Source of the DNA: Haloprofundus marisrubri
GTDB taxonomy: Archaea; Halobacteriota; Halobacteria; Halobacteriales; Haloferacaceae
Length of the DNA stretch: 64,000 nt
Direction: 5' to 3'
NCBI RefSeq assembly: GCF_001469955.1
Contig: NZ_LOPU01000018.1
Span: 498,001-562,000 of the forward strand
Part shown: piece after piece, positions 16,537 through 25,137 of the stretch
How the letters are laid out: the number at the start of each line of letters is the position of its first letter
How positions within the stretch are numbered: the stretch's first letter is position 1
Program-made: the position numbers and the translations under genes
Notes under the pieces: generated by a model
The model's database searches: none
Seen by the model: the letters and a program-made list of their open reading frames with translations, nothing else
Told to the model about the DNA's origin: nothing

Positions 16537-18165
16537 TCAGCCCAGCAGCTCGCTGAACCGGTTGATATCCTCGTCGAGACCGGCGACGACGAGTTCGTCA
16601 CCCTCTCGAACGACGAACTGTGCGCCGAGGTCGGTTAACAACTCCCCGTTGCGCTCGACGGCGACGACGGTGCAGTTGGTTCGCGCACGCACGTCGGCCT
16701 CGGCGAGGCTCTGCCCCGTCAGACCGGGTGCGTGCGTCCGAACCACGTCTATCTGGGTATCGGGGGCGATGACTTCCTCCTCCAAGAGGTTCGACGCGAG
16801 CATCCGACCGCTCACCGTCGAGAGCGCGAGTACGTACTCCGCGCCGGCGCGGTAGAGTTTGCTCACGCTGCCCATCTGGTTCGCACGAGCGATGACCTCC
16901 ACGTCGGGGGCGACCTGTTTCACCGCGAGCGTGGCGAAGATGGTCGTCGTGTCGCTGTTCAGCGCGAGAACGACGCTTCTGGCTTCGTGGACGTTGGCGG
17001 CTTCGAGCGTCTCGTGGTCGGTGATGTCGCCGACGACGTCGACGCCGGCTTTCTCCTCTTTGTCGACGACGGTGTACGGTACTTCGGCTTTCGCCAACGC
17101 CGACGACACGGTTGCACCGACGGCTCCACGGCCGACGACGAGCACCGGGCCGCGACGGTGACGACGAGACTCCGAGAGTGTGAGTTCCTTCAGCGCCGAG
17201 AGTTGGCGCTCCACGCCGGCGACCAGAAGCACCGTGTGCTCGTCGATGACGGCGTCGGGCGCGGGCGGACTGACGAACTCGCCGCGGAACCACGCACCGA
17301 TAACGTTGACACCGGTTTTGACGCCGATTTCGCTCTCGGCGACGGTCTGGCCGACGAGTTCGGAGTCTCGCTGAACGATGAGTTCGGCCACCTCGAAATC
17401 CTCGGCGACGACGATGGCGTCGGCCATCTCCGCCGTGACGGCCGTCGTCACCTTGCCGGCCAGACTCTCGCCGAGGGTGTGTCGCGGTGAGACGACGGCG
17501 TCCGCGCCGGCGTAACGGTGGTAATCGGCCACTTCGCCGTTCTCGACGACGCTCACCACGCGGACGTCGTCTCGGGCTTCCTTCGCCGAGAGGACGATGC
17601 TCGCGTTCGTCTCGTCGTCTGCGTCGGCGACGAGCGCCAACGCGTTATCGATAGCGGCGTTGCCGAGTGAGTCGAGTTCCTCGGGGTCGCCGTGAACGAC
17701 GACGTACCCCTCCTCGTGTAACTGCTCGGCCCGGTCGCGGTCTTCGACGACGACGACGTACGGCACATCCCGCGACTGTAGTTCGTCGATGAGCGTCTCG
17801 CCGCGCGGGGTGAACTCGCAGATGACGACGTGACCTTCCAACTCTACGTCGGTCGGTGGTGCCGTCGCCAGCGTCTCTTCGACCAACGGGACGACGAACA
17901 ACGGGAGCGTCGTGAAGATGAGTCCCACGCCCGTCGCCTGCATGGCGATGACGAGCAGCCACATCGGTATCGTCGACCATCGCTGTGCGTCCTCGCCGTA
18001 CCCGGTCGTCGTGAACGACTCGACGACGACGGCCAGCGATTCGACGTAGCCCACGTCGACGCCCTCGTACGCCGCCATCGCGTACTGGTAGACGAACGCG
18101 TAGGCGAGCATCACGCCTATCGCCCCGGCGGTAAAGAGCACGGCGCGACGCCTCGACTTCGACAT
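16537..18165 (-). CDS. Two-helix K+ channel with RCK (TrkA-N/TrkA-C) domains
   Basis: 542 residues from ATG 18165. Residues 8-30 and about 62-95 are membrane helices flanking a pore loop with filter TTTGYGE (GYG at 55-57). Two cytosolic RCK units follow: TrkA-N 1 (HVVICEFTPRGETLIDEL) with TrkA-C 1, and TrkA-N 2 (GPVLVVGRGAVGATVSSAL) with TrkA-C 2. The second Rossmann loop has the intact G-x-G-x-x-G, while the first (CEFTPRG) is degenerate, so ligand binding probably sits in the second. It would conduct K+, central to salt-in osmoadaptation, under nucleotide or Ca2+ control. A TATA-like cttaaatac lies about 30 bp upstream. Confidence 0.88.
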   Translation of the reverse strand: MSKSRRRAVLFTAGAIGVMLAYAFVYQYAMAAYEGVDVGYVESLAVVVESFTTTGYGEDAQRWSTIPMWLLVIAMQATGVGLIFTTLPLFVVPLVEETLATAPPTDVELEGHVVICEFTPRGETLIDELQSRDVPYVVVVEDRDRAEQLHEEGYVVVHGDPEELDSLGNAAIDNALALVADADDETNASIVLSAKEARDDVRVVSVVENGEVADYHRYAGADAVVSPRHTLGESLAGKVTTAVTAEMADAIVVAEDFEVAELIVQRDSELVGQTVAESEIGVKTGVNVIGAWFRGEFVSPPAPDAVIDEHTVLLVAGVERQLSALKELTLSESRRHRRGPVLVVGRGAVGATVSSALAKAEVPYTVVDKEEKAGVDVVGDITDHETLEAANVHEARSVVLALNSDTTTIFATLAVKQVAPDVEVIARANQMGSVSKLYRAGAEYVLALSTVSGRMLASNLLEEEVIAPDTQIDVVRTHAPGLTGQSLAEADVRARTNCTVVAVERNGELLTDLGAQFVVREGDELVVAGLDEDINRFSELLG

Positions 18166-18190
18166 CGACCTGTCGTTGGGAGGGCACCCG

Positions 18191-18200
18191 CTTAAATACA
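18191..18200 (-). promoter_or_regulatory. TATA-like box of the K+ channel gene
   Basis: The minus strand reads tgtatttaag about 26-35 bp ahead of the ATG at 18165; it lies in the short divergent gap shared with the gene at 18245. Confidence 0.5.
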
Positions 18201-18244
18201 AGAGACACAGGAACGACGAAGGGAGACCGGAACGAACGACAGTC

Positions 18245-18613
18245 GTGGACTCCCGACACCGCGACGCTGTACTCGCAACGGTCGTTCTCTCGGCGCTTCT
18301 CTGCGGCGTCGTGGTCATCGATTCGACCTCAGCGCTCGTGTCGCCTTCGGCCGCAGTGGTCGGTGTCGTCGGCGCACTCGCGCTCGAACTGTCGATGGCG
18401 CTGTTCCCGACACGGAGCGCACGTCTGTGGCAACGGCCGAGCGTTCAGTTGCTTGCGGTACTCGCGGTCTTCGTCGCCGCCGCTGTCGGCGTTCGCTTCG
18501 GTGTCGGCGGATGGGTTGCAGCGACGTTCGTTTATGGACTTTGTACCTACTTCGTCCTCTTGGGATTGGTACTCACCGAGACGATTCCGCCGCCGGAGAC
18601 GTGGTTCGCGTAA
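18245..18613 (+). CDS. Small four-helix membrane protein
   Basis: 122 residues from GTG 18245 (the in-frame extension to 18176 would overlap the channel promoter). Four hydrophobic helices with short loops; ends PPPETWFA. It precedes the oppositely oriented oxidase subunit III gene, with which it converges; small membrane proteins of this kind are common near haloarchaeal oxidase genes. No motif that defines function. Confidence 0.6.
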   Translation: MDSRHRDAVLATVVLSALLCGVVVIDSTSALVSPSAAVVGVVGALALELSMALFPTRSARLWQRPSVQLLAVLAVFVAAAVGVRFGVGGWVAATFVYGLCTYFVLLGLVLTETIPPPETWFA

Positions 18614-18688
18614 CTCCGAACGTTCGGTAGCGGCGCCGCTGTCGGAAGTGAGTTCGAAAAAGAATCGTCGAGCGTGTGTCGTGCGTCG

Positions 18689-19552
18689 TTACGCGCCGGT
18701 TCCACCGACGACGGCACCGGCGTACAGCACGACGACGAGGAAAATCCAGACGATGTCGACGAAGTGCCAGTACATCGAAGCGGTGCTGACCGAGACGTGA
18801 CGGTCGGCGGAGTACTGTCCGGCAAGCGCCCGAATCAGGACGATGCCGAGGAGTACCGCACCGAGACTCACGTGAAGCCCGTGAAGACCGGTGAGGCCGA
18901 AGAAGGCGCTGGCGAAGATACCGCTCGTGACGGTGAAGCCTTCGTTGACGATGAACTCGTAGTATTCGAGCACCTGACCGGCGATGAACACCGCGCCGAG
19001 GACGAGCGTCACGATGAGGCCGAGGATGAACTGACGGCGGTTCTCACGGCGGATGGCGACGTGTGCCCAGTGGAGCGTGAAACTCGACGCGATGAGCAGC
19101 GCCGTGTTCGCCAACACCAGCGACCCGAGGAGGTGCGGTAGCTCCTGTGGCGGCCACGTACCCGCGCGGATGAAGAAGTAGTACGTGAACACTGCGCCGA
19201 ACGTCGCCAGTTCGGAGCCGAGGAACGCGACCATTCCCCATTTCAACGCGAGCGAGCCGTTGGCGCTCGTATCACGCGACCAGAAGTGGCTCACGAACGC
19301 GTGGTACACCCAGCCGTAGATGCCGACGAGGAACAGGCCGACGCTGCCGACGAAGACGGCCGGTCCGGCCATCGCCGGAAGCAGACCGCTGTTACCCGAC
19401 GCGATGATGTACAGCGCCGCGCCGACGTACAGCCCCGCGCCGCCGATGGCGGTGACGAACGGCCACCACGACGCCTCGCCGAACCCTCGCGGCCAGTCCT
19501 CGACGGCCGGGAGGTGGTGCCCGTGGTCCTCGTGTGATTCTTGCGTACTCAT
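18689..19552 (-). CDS. coxC: Heme-copper oxidase subunit III
   Basis: 287 residues from ATG 19552 with seven helices. Typical subunit III segments are ALKWGMVAFLGSELATFGAVFTYYFF, LLIASSFTLHWAHVAIRREN, EYYEFI, and the end FVDIVWIFLVVVLYAGAVVGG. Subunit III supports oxygen access and stability of the terminal oxidase in the cytoplasmic membrane. Subunits I and II, which would carry the hemes and copper, are not in this window. The N-terminus is His-rich (HEDHGHHLP). Confidence 0.93.
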   Translation of the reverse strand: MSTQESHEDHGHHLPAVEDWPRGFGEASWWPFVTAIGGAGLYVGAALYIIASGNSGLLPAMAGPAVFVGSVGLFLVGIYGWVYHAFVSHFWSRDTSANGSLALKWGMVAFLGSELATFGAVFTYYFFIRAGTWPPQELPHLLGSLVLANTALLIASSFTLHWAHVAIRRENRRQFILGLIVTLVLGAVFIAGQVLEYYEFIVNEGFTVTSGIFASAFFGLTGLHGLHVSLGAVLLGIVLIRALAGQYSADRHVSVSTASMYWHFVDIVWIFLVVVLYAGAVVGGTGA

Positions 19553-19688
19553 GTCCGTCAGTTGCCGTCGGTCCACTAAAAAACCTCCCTACTTGCGCCG
19601 CCCACGCGGGTCGCTTCCGGGGAATCCGTCGTTTCACGAGCGACGCGGAGTCGCAACTTACTCGTGGCGACTCTCCCTACTGTCGGTG

Positions 19689-21161
19689 ATGGTCTCGCGT
19701 CCCCGCTCGTTCCGTCACCCAGGTCGCGACGAACGCTCGACTGCGCACCGGTTCGCCGTCTCGCTCTCCGCATTCGTCGTCGCTGTCGCCGTCTCGCTTT
19801 CGGCGTTCGTCGCCGCCGCGGGTGTCGCTACCGCACACGCGGGCGCGGTCCGCAGCGCCGCACCCGGGACGATAGAAGTTCCCACGTGGCTCTTCTTGCT
19901 CACCGGCGGCGGCGCTGTCGGCGCGTCGTTTCTGCTCGCCAGTTTCGTCACCGACCGACGGTTCATCCGTTCGATTCACGATTGGGGCGGGACGCTTCCG
20001 TCGCCGGGCCGACTGCTCCGGTTCGTGGGCAGATTCGTCGGCGTCGCCATTTTGCTCGTGACGGTGTACGTCGGCTTCGTCGGCCCGGACACCCAACTCC
20101 GTAATCTGGCGATTTTGGTCGTGTGGGTCGGCTGGTGGGGCGGCTACGTCGCTTCCGTCTACCTTATCGGCAACACGTGGCCGACGCTGAATCCGTTCCG
20201 CACGCTCGCCGAACTACTCCCGTCGTTGGACCGCGAGTACCCCGAACGGTACGGCGCGTGGCCCGCAGTCGTCGGTCTGCTGGCGCTCATCTTCGTCGAA
20301 GTCGTCGCCCCCATCGGCGACGAACCGCAGACGTTGGCGGCGGTCATCGTCGCGTACATGGGCGTCTCGTTTCTCGGAAGCGTCGTTTTCGGCTCCGACC
20401 GCTGGTTCGACACGGTTGACCCCATCTCGCGGACGTTCGAGTTCTACGGCCACGCCGCGCCGATAGCACGGACCGACGACGGCCTGCAGTTCCGCCTCCC
20501 GGGGGCAGGACTCTCGGAGGCGGGTCTCGTCGTCGGCCGCGACCAAGTGGCGTTCGTCGTCGCCGTTCTCTACGTCACGACGTACGACGGCTTCGTCGGG
20601 ACGAATCTCTGGGCAGGGTTCGTCATCGAACTCGTCGGCTTCGGGATGCCGCCGCTTCTCGGCTACCTGCTCGTTTATCTCGTCGGCTTTCTACTGTTTC
20701 TCCGCGTCTACTGGTGGTCGGCGAGACTCGCCCGCCGCTACGGCGACACCTACTACAGCGTCGAGTATCTCGCCGAGCGGTTCGCCCCATCGCTGCTCGC
20801 TATCGCGGCGGGCTACCACCTCGCGCACAACCTCGGCGTGATGTTGTCGCTGTCGCCGACGCTGCTCGACGTCGGCGGGTCGACGCTCGTCGACCTCGCG
20901 TCGGGGGCGACTATCTCGCCGCCGCAGAACCCGCTCACGCTGGCGTCGTTGCCGTCGTGGTTCAGCGGTCTCGAACTGTTTTTCGTCCTCTTGGGACACT
21001 TGGTCGCCGTCTGGGTCGCCCACGCGGTGGCGTACGACCTGTTTCCCGACCGTCTGCAGGCCGTCCACAGCCAGTACGGCGTCACCGCCGTGATGGTGCT
21101 GTACACGATGGTCAGCCTCTGGATTGTCAGCGAACCGCCGGCGACACCCCCGTACCTATGA
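19689..21161 (+). CDS. Polytopic membrane protein beside coxC
   Basis: 490 residues from ATG 19689 with about twelve hydrophobic helices. The first helix after a basic head looks like a signal anchor (FVVAVAVSLSAFVAAAGVATAHAGAV). Notable conserved-looking segments are NTWPTLNPFRTLAELL, GAWPAVVGLLALIFVEVVAP and HLAHNLGVMLSL. It resembles large membrane proteins of unknown function found near respiratory oxidase genes; a weak recollection links the WPTLNPFRTL type to membrane proteins annotated as fenitrothion hydrolase in bacteria, but I do not assign that. It is divergent from coxC and overlaps the next gene by four bases (atga). Confidence 0.65.
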   Translation: MVSRPRSFRHPGRDERSTAHRFAVSLSAFVVAVAVSLSAFVAAAGVATAHAGAVRSAAPGTIEVPTWLFLLTGGGAVGASFLLASFVTDRRFIRSIHDWGGTLPSPGRLLRFVGRFVGVAILLVTVYVGFVGPDTQLRNLAILVVWVGWWGGYVASVYLIGNTWPTLNPFRTLAELLPSLDREYPERYGAWPAVVGLLALIFVEVVAPIGDEPQTLAAVIVAYMGVSFLGSVVFGSDRWFDTVDPISRTFEFYGHAAPIARTDDGLQFRLPGAGLSEAGLVVGRDQVAFVVAVLYVTTYDGFVGTNLWAGFVIELVGFGMPPLLGYLLVYLVGFLLFLRVYWWSARLARRYGDTYYSVEYLAERFAPSLLAIAAGYHLAHNLGVMLSLSPTLLDVGGSTLVDLASGATISPPQNPLTLASLPSWFSGLELFFVLLGHLVAVWVAHAVAYDLFPDRLQAVHSQYGVTAVMVLYTMVSLWIVSEPPATPPYL

Positions 21162-21586
21162 CCGACTCGAACTCGACACCGCGGACCGACCGCACCGACG
21201 ACAGTGGTACCGACGACAGCGCCGCCGACGCGCCGAACAACGAACCGGCCAGCGATGCTCGAAGCACGACGCCGACACAAGAGCAGTCTCGGCAGCCTGC
21301 CAGTCGGACTGACCAGACCACCCACGCAGAGAAACAGCGGCGTGTCGACGGCGACGACGCCGCCTTCCACTGTCGTCACTGCGGCGACCCGTTCGTCGAG
21401 GAGCGGCATCTCGCGCTCCATCGCGGCCTCCGCCACGCTGACGACCTCTCCGCGGAGGAACTGGAGGCGTACCGCGACGCCTACGCCGACGAGGAGGCCG
21501 ACCTCAAACGGTTCCGACTCGTCGCGCTCGGAGCGCTGGTCGTGCTCTACTTCGGGTTCCTGTTCGTCTACGCGCTCGTTCCGTAG
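21158..21586 (+). CDS. C2H2 zinc-finger protein with C-terminal membrane helix
   Basis: 142 residues. Residues 1-65 are disordered, Asp/Thr/Gln-rich. Residues about 71-92 form one C2H2 finger (FHCRHCGDPFVEERHLALHRGLRH). The C-terminal 20 residues are a hydrophobic helix (LVALGALVVLYFGFLFVYALVP). This design predicts a tail-anchored protein with the finger in the cytosol. It overlaps the membrane protein gene by four bases, so they form one unit. A role in oxidase assembly is possible from context only. Confidence 0.7.
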   Translation: MTDSNSTPRTDRTDDSGTDDSAADAPNNEPASDARSTTPTQEQSRQPASRTDQTTHAEKQRRVDGDDAAFHCRHCGDPFVEERHLALHRGLRHADDLSAEELEAYRDAYADEEADLKRFRLVALGALVVLYFGFLFVYALVP

Positions 21587-21768
21587 CCGTTGGCGTCGTC
21601 GAACGTGCAAAATCTGTCGACGAACGTTCAAATACGAGAACGGGACCACCCACGACTGTGCGCTGAGAGTCGCCCGCGGTCGAACGAGGTGGGTGTGCGG
21701 CTACCCGACCGCGGCAAAATCCGACGGACCCGAAGGATTCGATGGACCCGACGCCGGCCGCCTGTTCG

Positions 21769-21966
21769 CTACTCAGCCCCCGAGCCACTGCCGTGGACGA
21801 CCGGAAACGACTCACTACACGCCGAACACGTCGCCGTCGTCGTTTCGAGGTCCGACGCGCCTTCTTCGCCCTCGCCGGGTTCGGCCGTCACGAACCGACG
21901 GCCGACCGGAAGCGAGACGTACACGGAGCCACCACAGGACGGACAACTGACGCTGACGAGAGACAC
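21769..21966 (-). CDS. Small zinc-ribbon-like protein
   Basis: 65 residues from GTG 21966, with CPSCGGSVYVSLPVG near the start and a second CSACSESFPV pair near the end, which together can bind one zinc ion. The frame remains open upstream to a TTG at 22032, but that longer form has an uncharacteristic head. No promoter box is obvious for either start. Small zinc-ribbon proteins are abundant in haloarchaea, often of unknown role. Confidence 0.5.
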   Translation of the reverse strand: MSLVSVSCPSCGGSVYVSLPVGRRFVTAEPGEGEEGASDLETTTATCSACSESFPVVHGSGSGAE

Positions 21967-22090
21967 GTCTCCGGAGGAGTCACTGTTACGGATACGGTTG
22001 CCGGTATCCGTCGGCCGATTCACCGTCAGCAACGCCCTCGGCCGAATGTCGAATCACGGTTCTTTTACGCCATCGACGGGAACTGTGAGT

Positions 22091-22297
22091 ATGAGCTTCG
22101 AGAAAGACGACCGCGTCGTGTTCCACGACAAACACAGCGAGTTCGACGGCGACACCGGGACGGTCACGCAGGTGATGGAGACGATGTTCGGCGAAGCGAC
22201 GTACACCGTGAGCTTCGAGGACGGCCAAGAGACCGGCGTCTCTGCGGACTCGCTGGAGGCGACCGACGAGGCCGACGACGACACCGACGAGGAGTAG
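22091..22297 (+). CDS. Small acidic KOW/DUF1918-like protein
   Basis: 68 residues. FEKDDRVVFHDKHSEFDGDTGTVTQV and YTVSFEDGQETGV form an SH3-like beta barrel pattern with the G-x-x-G-x-V turn common to DUF1918/KOW-type proteins. The tail is purely acidic (ATDEADDDTDEE). A TATA-like tcttttac lies about 25 bp before the ATG. A T6 run follows the stop codon. Function unknown, possibly nucleic-acid or ribosome related. Confidence 0.65.
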   Translation: MSFEKDDRVVFHDKHSEFDGDTGTVTQVMETMFGEATYTVSFEDGQETGVSADSLEATDEADDDTDEE

Positions 22298-22307
22298 GGC
22301 TTTTTTC
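22298..22307 (+). terminator. Oligo-T terminator
   Basis: An uninterrupted T6 run (22301-22306) directly follows the stop codon at 22295-22297, the usual archaeal termination signal. Confidence 0.55.
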
Positions 22308-22328
22308 GCTGCTCTGAGTACTCCGTTC

Positions 22329-22760
22329 ATGGCCAGCGTTCCGTTCCACTACATCGACGTCCGGAGTTTCTGCTACGCGACCGAGGACGAAAAGCGGGTC
22401 GAGGAGGCACTTCGGACGTTCCTCCCCGAGGAGTTCGAGGTCGACCGCGTCGAGAACAAAGGGTATCACGGCGACCGAATCGTCGTTCTCTCCGCGCGCG
22501 TCGAGAACGCCGACGACCTCAGACACGTCCTCTCACGGTTGAGTGAACTGGACGAAATCGACCGACTCCTCGCGGAGTTGGACGACAGAGTCGACGACAA
22601 CTGCTCGTTCTTCGTTCACCTCGACAAACAGGCGGCGTTCAGAGGTGACGTTCGACTCGGCGAGGGACTCACCCTCCGCGCGAAAGTCGAAGCGTACCCC
22701 GCAAAGCGCGAGGCAGCCATCGAGAACGCTCGGAGCGCACTCGAAACCGCGAGGGCGTAG
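22329..22760 (+). CDS. Predicted RNA-binding protein (COG1325 type)
   Basis: 143 residues. The start VPFHYIDVRSFCYATEDEKRVEEALRTFLP and the later GYHGDRIVVLSARVENADDLRHVL and NCSFFVHLDKQAAFRGDVRL fit the archaeal COG1325 family, predicted to be RNA-binding and once linked to the exosome gene neighbourhood. It is cytosolic. The exosome genes are not nearby in this window. The exact RNA partner is unknown. Confidence 0.75.
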   Translation: MASVPFHYIDVRSFCYATEDEKRVEEALRTFLPEEFEVDRVENKGYHGDRIVVLSARVENADDLRHVLSRLSELDEIDRLLAELDDRVDDNCSFFVHLDKQAAFRGDVRLGEGLTLRAKVEAYPAKREAAIENARSALETARA

Positions 22761-22852
22761 TCCGCACTGAGAAGCGAGAGTACTGTCCTCTGCGGGAATT
22801 CGCCGACAGCCCGTAACACGTCTGAGATGTGTGCAATACGTCTTCTGGCAGA

Positions 22853-22931
22853 GGGTTTCTGGCTGGGTTTCTGGACATCCACCCGAATATTTGACCAGAC
22901 ATCTGCCCAGATATTCAAACAGATATCTGAA
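22853..22931. repeat. Short 12-bp periodic repeats in a convergent gap
   Basis: Two copies of gggtttctgg start at 22853 and 22865 (12 bp apart), and three CAGAyAT units start at 22896, 22908 and 22920 (also 12 bp apart). The last includes a perfect 10-bp palindrome, cagatatctg (22920-22929). The segment is AT-richer than its surroundings and sits between the stops of convergent genes, so it is not a promoter of either. Confidence 0.65.
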
Positions 22932-22982
22932 CCGGTGGCTGTCGGGGAAGTCACGACGACGAGGTCGAAATACGCCCGCGAG

Positions 22983-23408
22983 TTACTCGACGGAGACGAG
23001 GTAGACGGAGACGACGGCGAGTGCGATGCCGGCGGCCTTTCGAGCGCTGAAGGGTTCGTCGAGGAACACGATACCGAGAATCGAACTCGTCACGAGAAAC
23101 ATCCCGAAGACGGGCGTGACGACGCTCACCTGTCCCAGAGAGAGCGCGCGGTAGTACGAGAGAATGCCGATGGAGAGACAGAGTCCGGCCGCGTAGATGT
23201 ACGGTGACTTCGGGTGGGTGATGTAGTTGGCCGCGTTCTCGTTGGTGACGAGAACGAGACCGAGCGTGACCAAGACGAGAACGCTGTTCGCCATGAGTGT
23301 CGCGACGTTGCTCGGAACCGGCGAGTTGCCTGTCGTGGCGAAACTCATCAACGGAGCGACCAACGTGTACGTCACGAGCGCCAACAGCGCCCACGGGAGA
23401 TAGTTCAT
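22983..23408 (-). CDS. Half-size EamA/DMT-family transporter
   Basis: 141 residues with five hydrophobic helices, equal to one EamA unit. The end YRALSLGQVSVVTPVFGMFLVTSSILGIVFLDEPFSARKAAGIAL is the family hallmark. One-unit members must pair as dimers. Substrates of such exporters are metabolites or amino acids; the specific one is unknown. A TATA-like box (gtataac on the plus strand, 23433-23439) lies about 25 bp ahead of the ATG. Confidence 0.82.
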   Translation of the reverse strand: MNYLPWALLALVTYTLVAPLMSFATTGNSPVPSNVATLMANSVLVLVTLGLVLVTNENAANYITHPKSPYIYAAGLCLSIGILSYYRALSLGQVSVVTPVFGMFLVTSSILGIVFLDEPFSARKAAGIALAVVSVYLVSVE

Positions 23409-23493
23409 GCTGTAGGAGCGTCGCCACGCGCGGTATAACGTTTCGATGCGAACCGTCGGAGTATAACTACCCCCGGGGTGTCATGTCGGTATC

Positions 23494-23688
23494 GTGCACA
23501 CTCCGCATATCTCGTATCTCACGCACGCGTGGACGGACCCCTCTCGCTGCCCGTTCTGTCTGTCGACGCTCGACGACGGCGTCGACGCGTTTCCGACGCA
23601 TCTCTCGCAGAGTCCCAACTGTTCGGTCGAGTTCGGTGACTGGGAAGAGGTCGTCGGCGAGTTCGTCGGCGACGGCTGGGCCGCCTGA
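23494..23688 (+). CDS. Tiny CPxC-type zinc-finger protein
   Basis: 64 residues from GTG 23494. RCPFCLSTLDDGVDAFPTHLSQSPNC holds a C-x2-C plus H-x6-C arrangement for one zinc ion. The GTG is backed by a good TATA box (gtataac, 23461-23467) about 27 bp upstream, giving a leaderless mRNA. The tail is acidic with two Trp. Function unknown; similar tiny fingers occur throughout this window. Confidence 0.65.
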   Translation: MHTPHISYLTHAWTDPSRCPFCLSTLDDGVDAFPTHLSQSPNCSVEFGDWEEVVGEFVGDGWAA

Positions 23689-23718
23689 GACGCGGCGGCC
23701 TGGGGTCTCGCTTACGAC

Positions 23719-24543
23719 TCAGTCGCCGCTGTACGACGCGATGCGTCCCCACGTTCCCTTCTTACCCCACAGTCCCGAGCGCATACACTCCAGTTCGACT
23801 ATCTGGGAGTTGTCGACGAAGAGGTTCACGTTGGGTCCGAAGTTCTTGATGTACCACTCGAACACCGGCGGGTCGGCGGCCTCGAAGACGCAGTTTTCGA
23901 CGCCGACGCCCTCGGCGATAGCGAACGCCACGTCGGTTCGCCAGTCGCGGACGCGTTCGGTGATGCCCTCCGACTCGACCATCACCTTGTACGCCCCTGC
24001 GTCGAGGTGACGGTTCGCCTCATCGACAGCCTGCTGCGGGTCGATTGCACCCTCTTCCTCCAGTGCTTCGACACTCGACGCCCCGCCCGCGCCGAACTGA
24101 ACGTTCACCTCGGGTTTTGCTTTCATGTCGTAGTTCTGGACGCGTTCGGTCAGCGCGACTAAGTCGTCGGTGTCGATGGCGAGGAAACCCGACGAGATTT
24201 CGACGATGTCGAAGCCGTACTCCTCGGCGGCGGCGAGGTAGTCGTCGACGTGTCCTTGTTCGCGGACCAGAACGCGCTCGATGAAGCCGCCGGTCGACAC
24301 CTGCACGTCGAACTCGTGGCAGATGTCGATTAACTCTCGAAGCGGCTCTTCGTCCATCAGCGCGAACGACCCGCCGGAGAACTTGTAGATATCGACGTAT
24401 CGACCGACGGTTTCGAGGATGTCACGCAGTTCGCGTTTCCCCATCGGGTCGTAGTACGGCCCGCGAATCTCGGTGATGCCTCGTTCACGCGGTTTCTCGG
24501 GCCGTTCGTTTCGGTTCAGAAAGTCGAATGCTCGGTCGCTCAT
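23719..24543 (-). CDS. comA: Phosphosulfolactate synthase (ComA) family
   Basis: 274 residues, full length for ComA, a TIM-barrel enzyme that adds sulfite to phosphoenolpyruvate to make phosphosulfolactate, first step of methanogen coenzyme M synthesis. Conserved blocks are EIRGPYYDPMGKRELRDIL, VGRYVDIYKFSGGS, STGGFIERVL, YGFDIVEISSGF and KPEVNVQFG. Haloarchaea do not make methane, and no comB, comC or comDE neighbour is present here, so the physiological product is unclear; sulfolactate use or another sulfonate is possible. It is transcribed alone. Confidence 0.85.
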   Translation of the reverse strand: MSDRAFDFLNRNERPEKPRERGITEIRGPYYDPMGKRELRDILETVGRYVDIYKFSGGSFALMDEEPLRELIDICHEFDVQVSTGGFIERVLVREQGHVDDYLAAAEEYGFDIVEISSGFLAIDTDDLVALTERVQNYDMKAKPEVNVQFGAGGASSVEALEEEGAIDPQQAVDEANRHLDAGAYKVMVESEGITERVRDWRTDVAFAIAEGVGVENCVFEAADPPVFEWYIKNFGPNVNLFVDNSQIVELECMRSGLWGKKGTWGRIASYSGD

Positions 24544-24633
24544 GGTCCGTGGAGACGAACCAGAGACGGCGACTTAGCGGTTCAGTCGTGTTCGAAAAAG
24601 AGACGCTGTCGTGCGGGGAAGAGATGTCGTCGT

Positions 24634-25137
24634 TCAGGCGGTCATCTTCGCTTCGTCAGTCGGCTTCGACTCGGTCGTACCGCGGGCGACCGCGTAGACG
24701 CCGCCCAAGACGGCCCCGTAGAGCAGGTGCGTGACGATGCCCATCGGAACCACCATCGGGACCGGAAGCGGGCCCGCGCCGACGGCGTTCGCCCAGATGG
24801 GTAGCGCGAACCAGCCGGCGACGACGGTGAGAACCGCCCCGTAAGCGAGGCCGAGTCCGACCATGCCGAGGGTCGTCCGACCGTACCGCGACAGCGAGGT
24901 TCGAGTGACTATCGCCGCGAACGCCAGCGCGAAGACGACGCTGATGACGAGGTGGAGAAGCCACCCGCCGACGACGGTCGGTTGCCCCACGAGCGCCCCG
25001 ATGAGGGGCATCGCGTTCATAACAAACTGCATGACGAGTCCCATCGCAATCCCGGCGACGAGACCTGCAAGCGCCGACGCAGTCCAGACCCGAGAGCCTG
25101 TCTCAGTCGGTATTCGAGAGGGGTATGCCTGTGCCAT
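24634..25137 (-). CDS. Four-helix membrane protein
   Basis: 167 residues from ATG 25137. Four hydrophobic helices with Gly/Met-rich faces (LAGLVAGIAMGLVMQFVMNAMPLIGALVGQP; IVTHLLYGAVLGGVYAVARG). No transporter signature was recognised. Some haloarchaeal relatives are labelled histidine kinase in databases, but no kinase domain is present here. It lies between comA and the MmgE/PrpD gene, each with its own gap of about 90-120 bp. Confidence 0.6.
   Translation of the reverse strand: MAQAYPSRIPTETGSRVWTASALAGLVAGIAMGLVMQFVMNAMPLIGALVGQPTVVGGWLLHLVISVVFALAFAAIVTRTSLSRYGRTTLGMVGLGLAYGAVLTVVAGWFALPIWANAVGAGPLPVPMVVPMGIVTHLLYGAVLGGVYAVARGTTESKPTDEAKMTA

Noticed and set aside
22827-23207. 126-residue frame across the 12-bp array
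   Set aside because: Reads through repeats and then antisense to the EamA transporter; no plausible protein.
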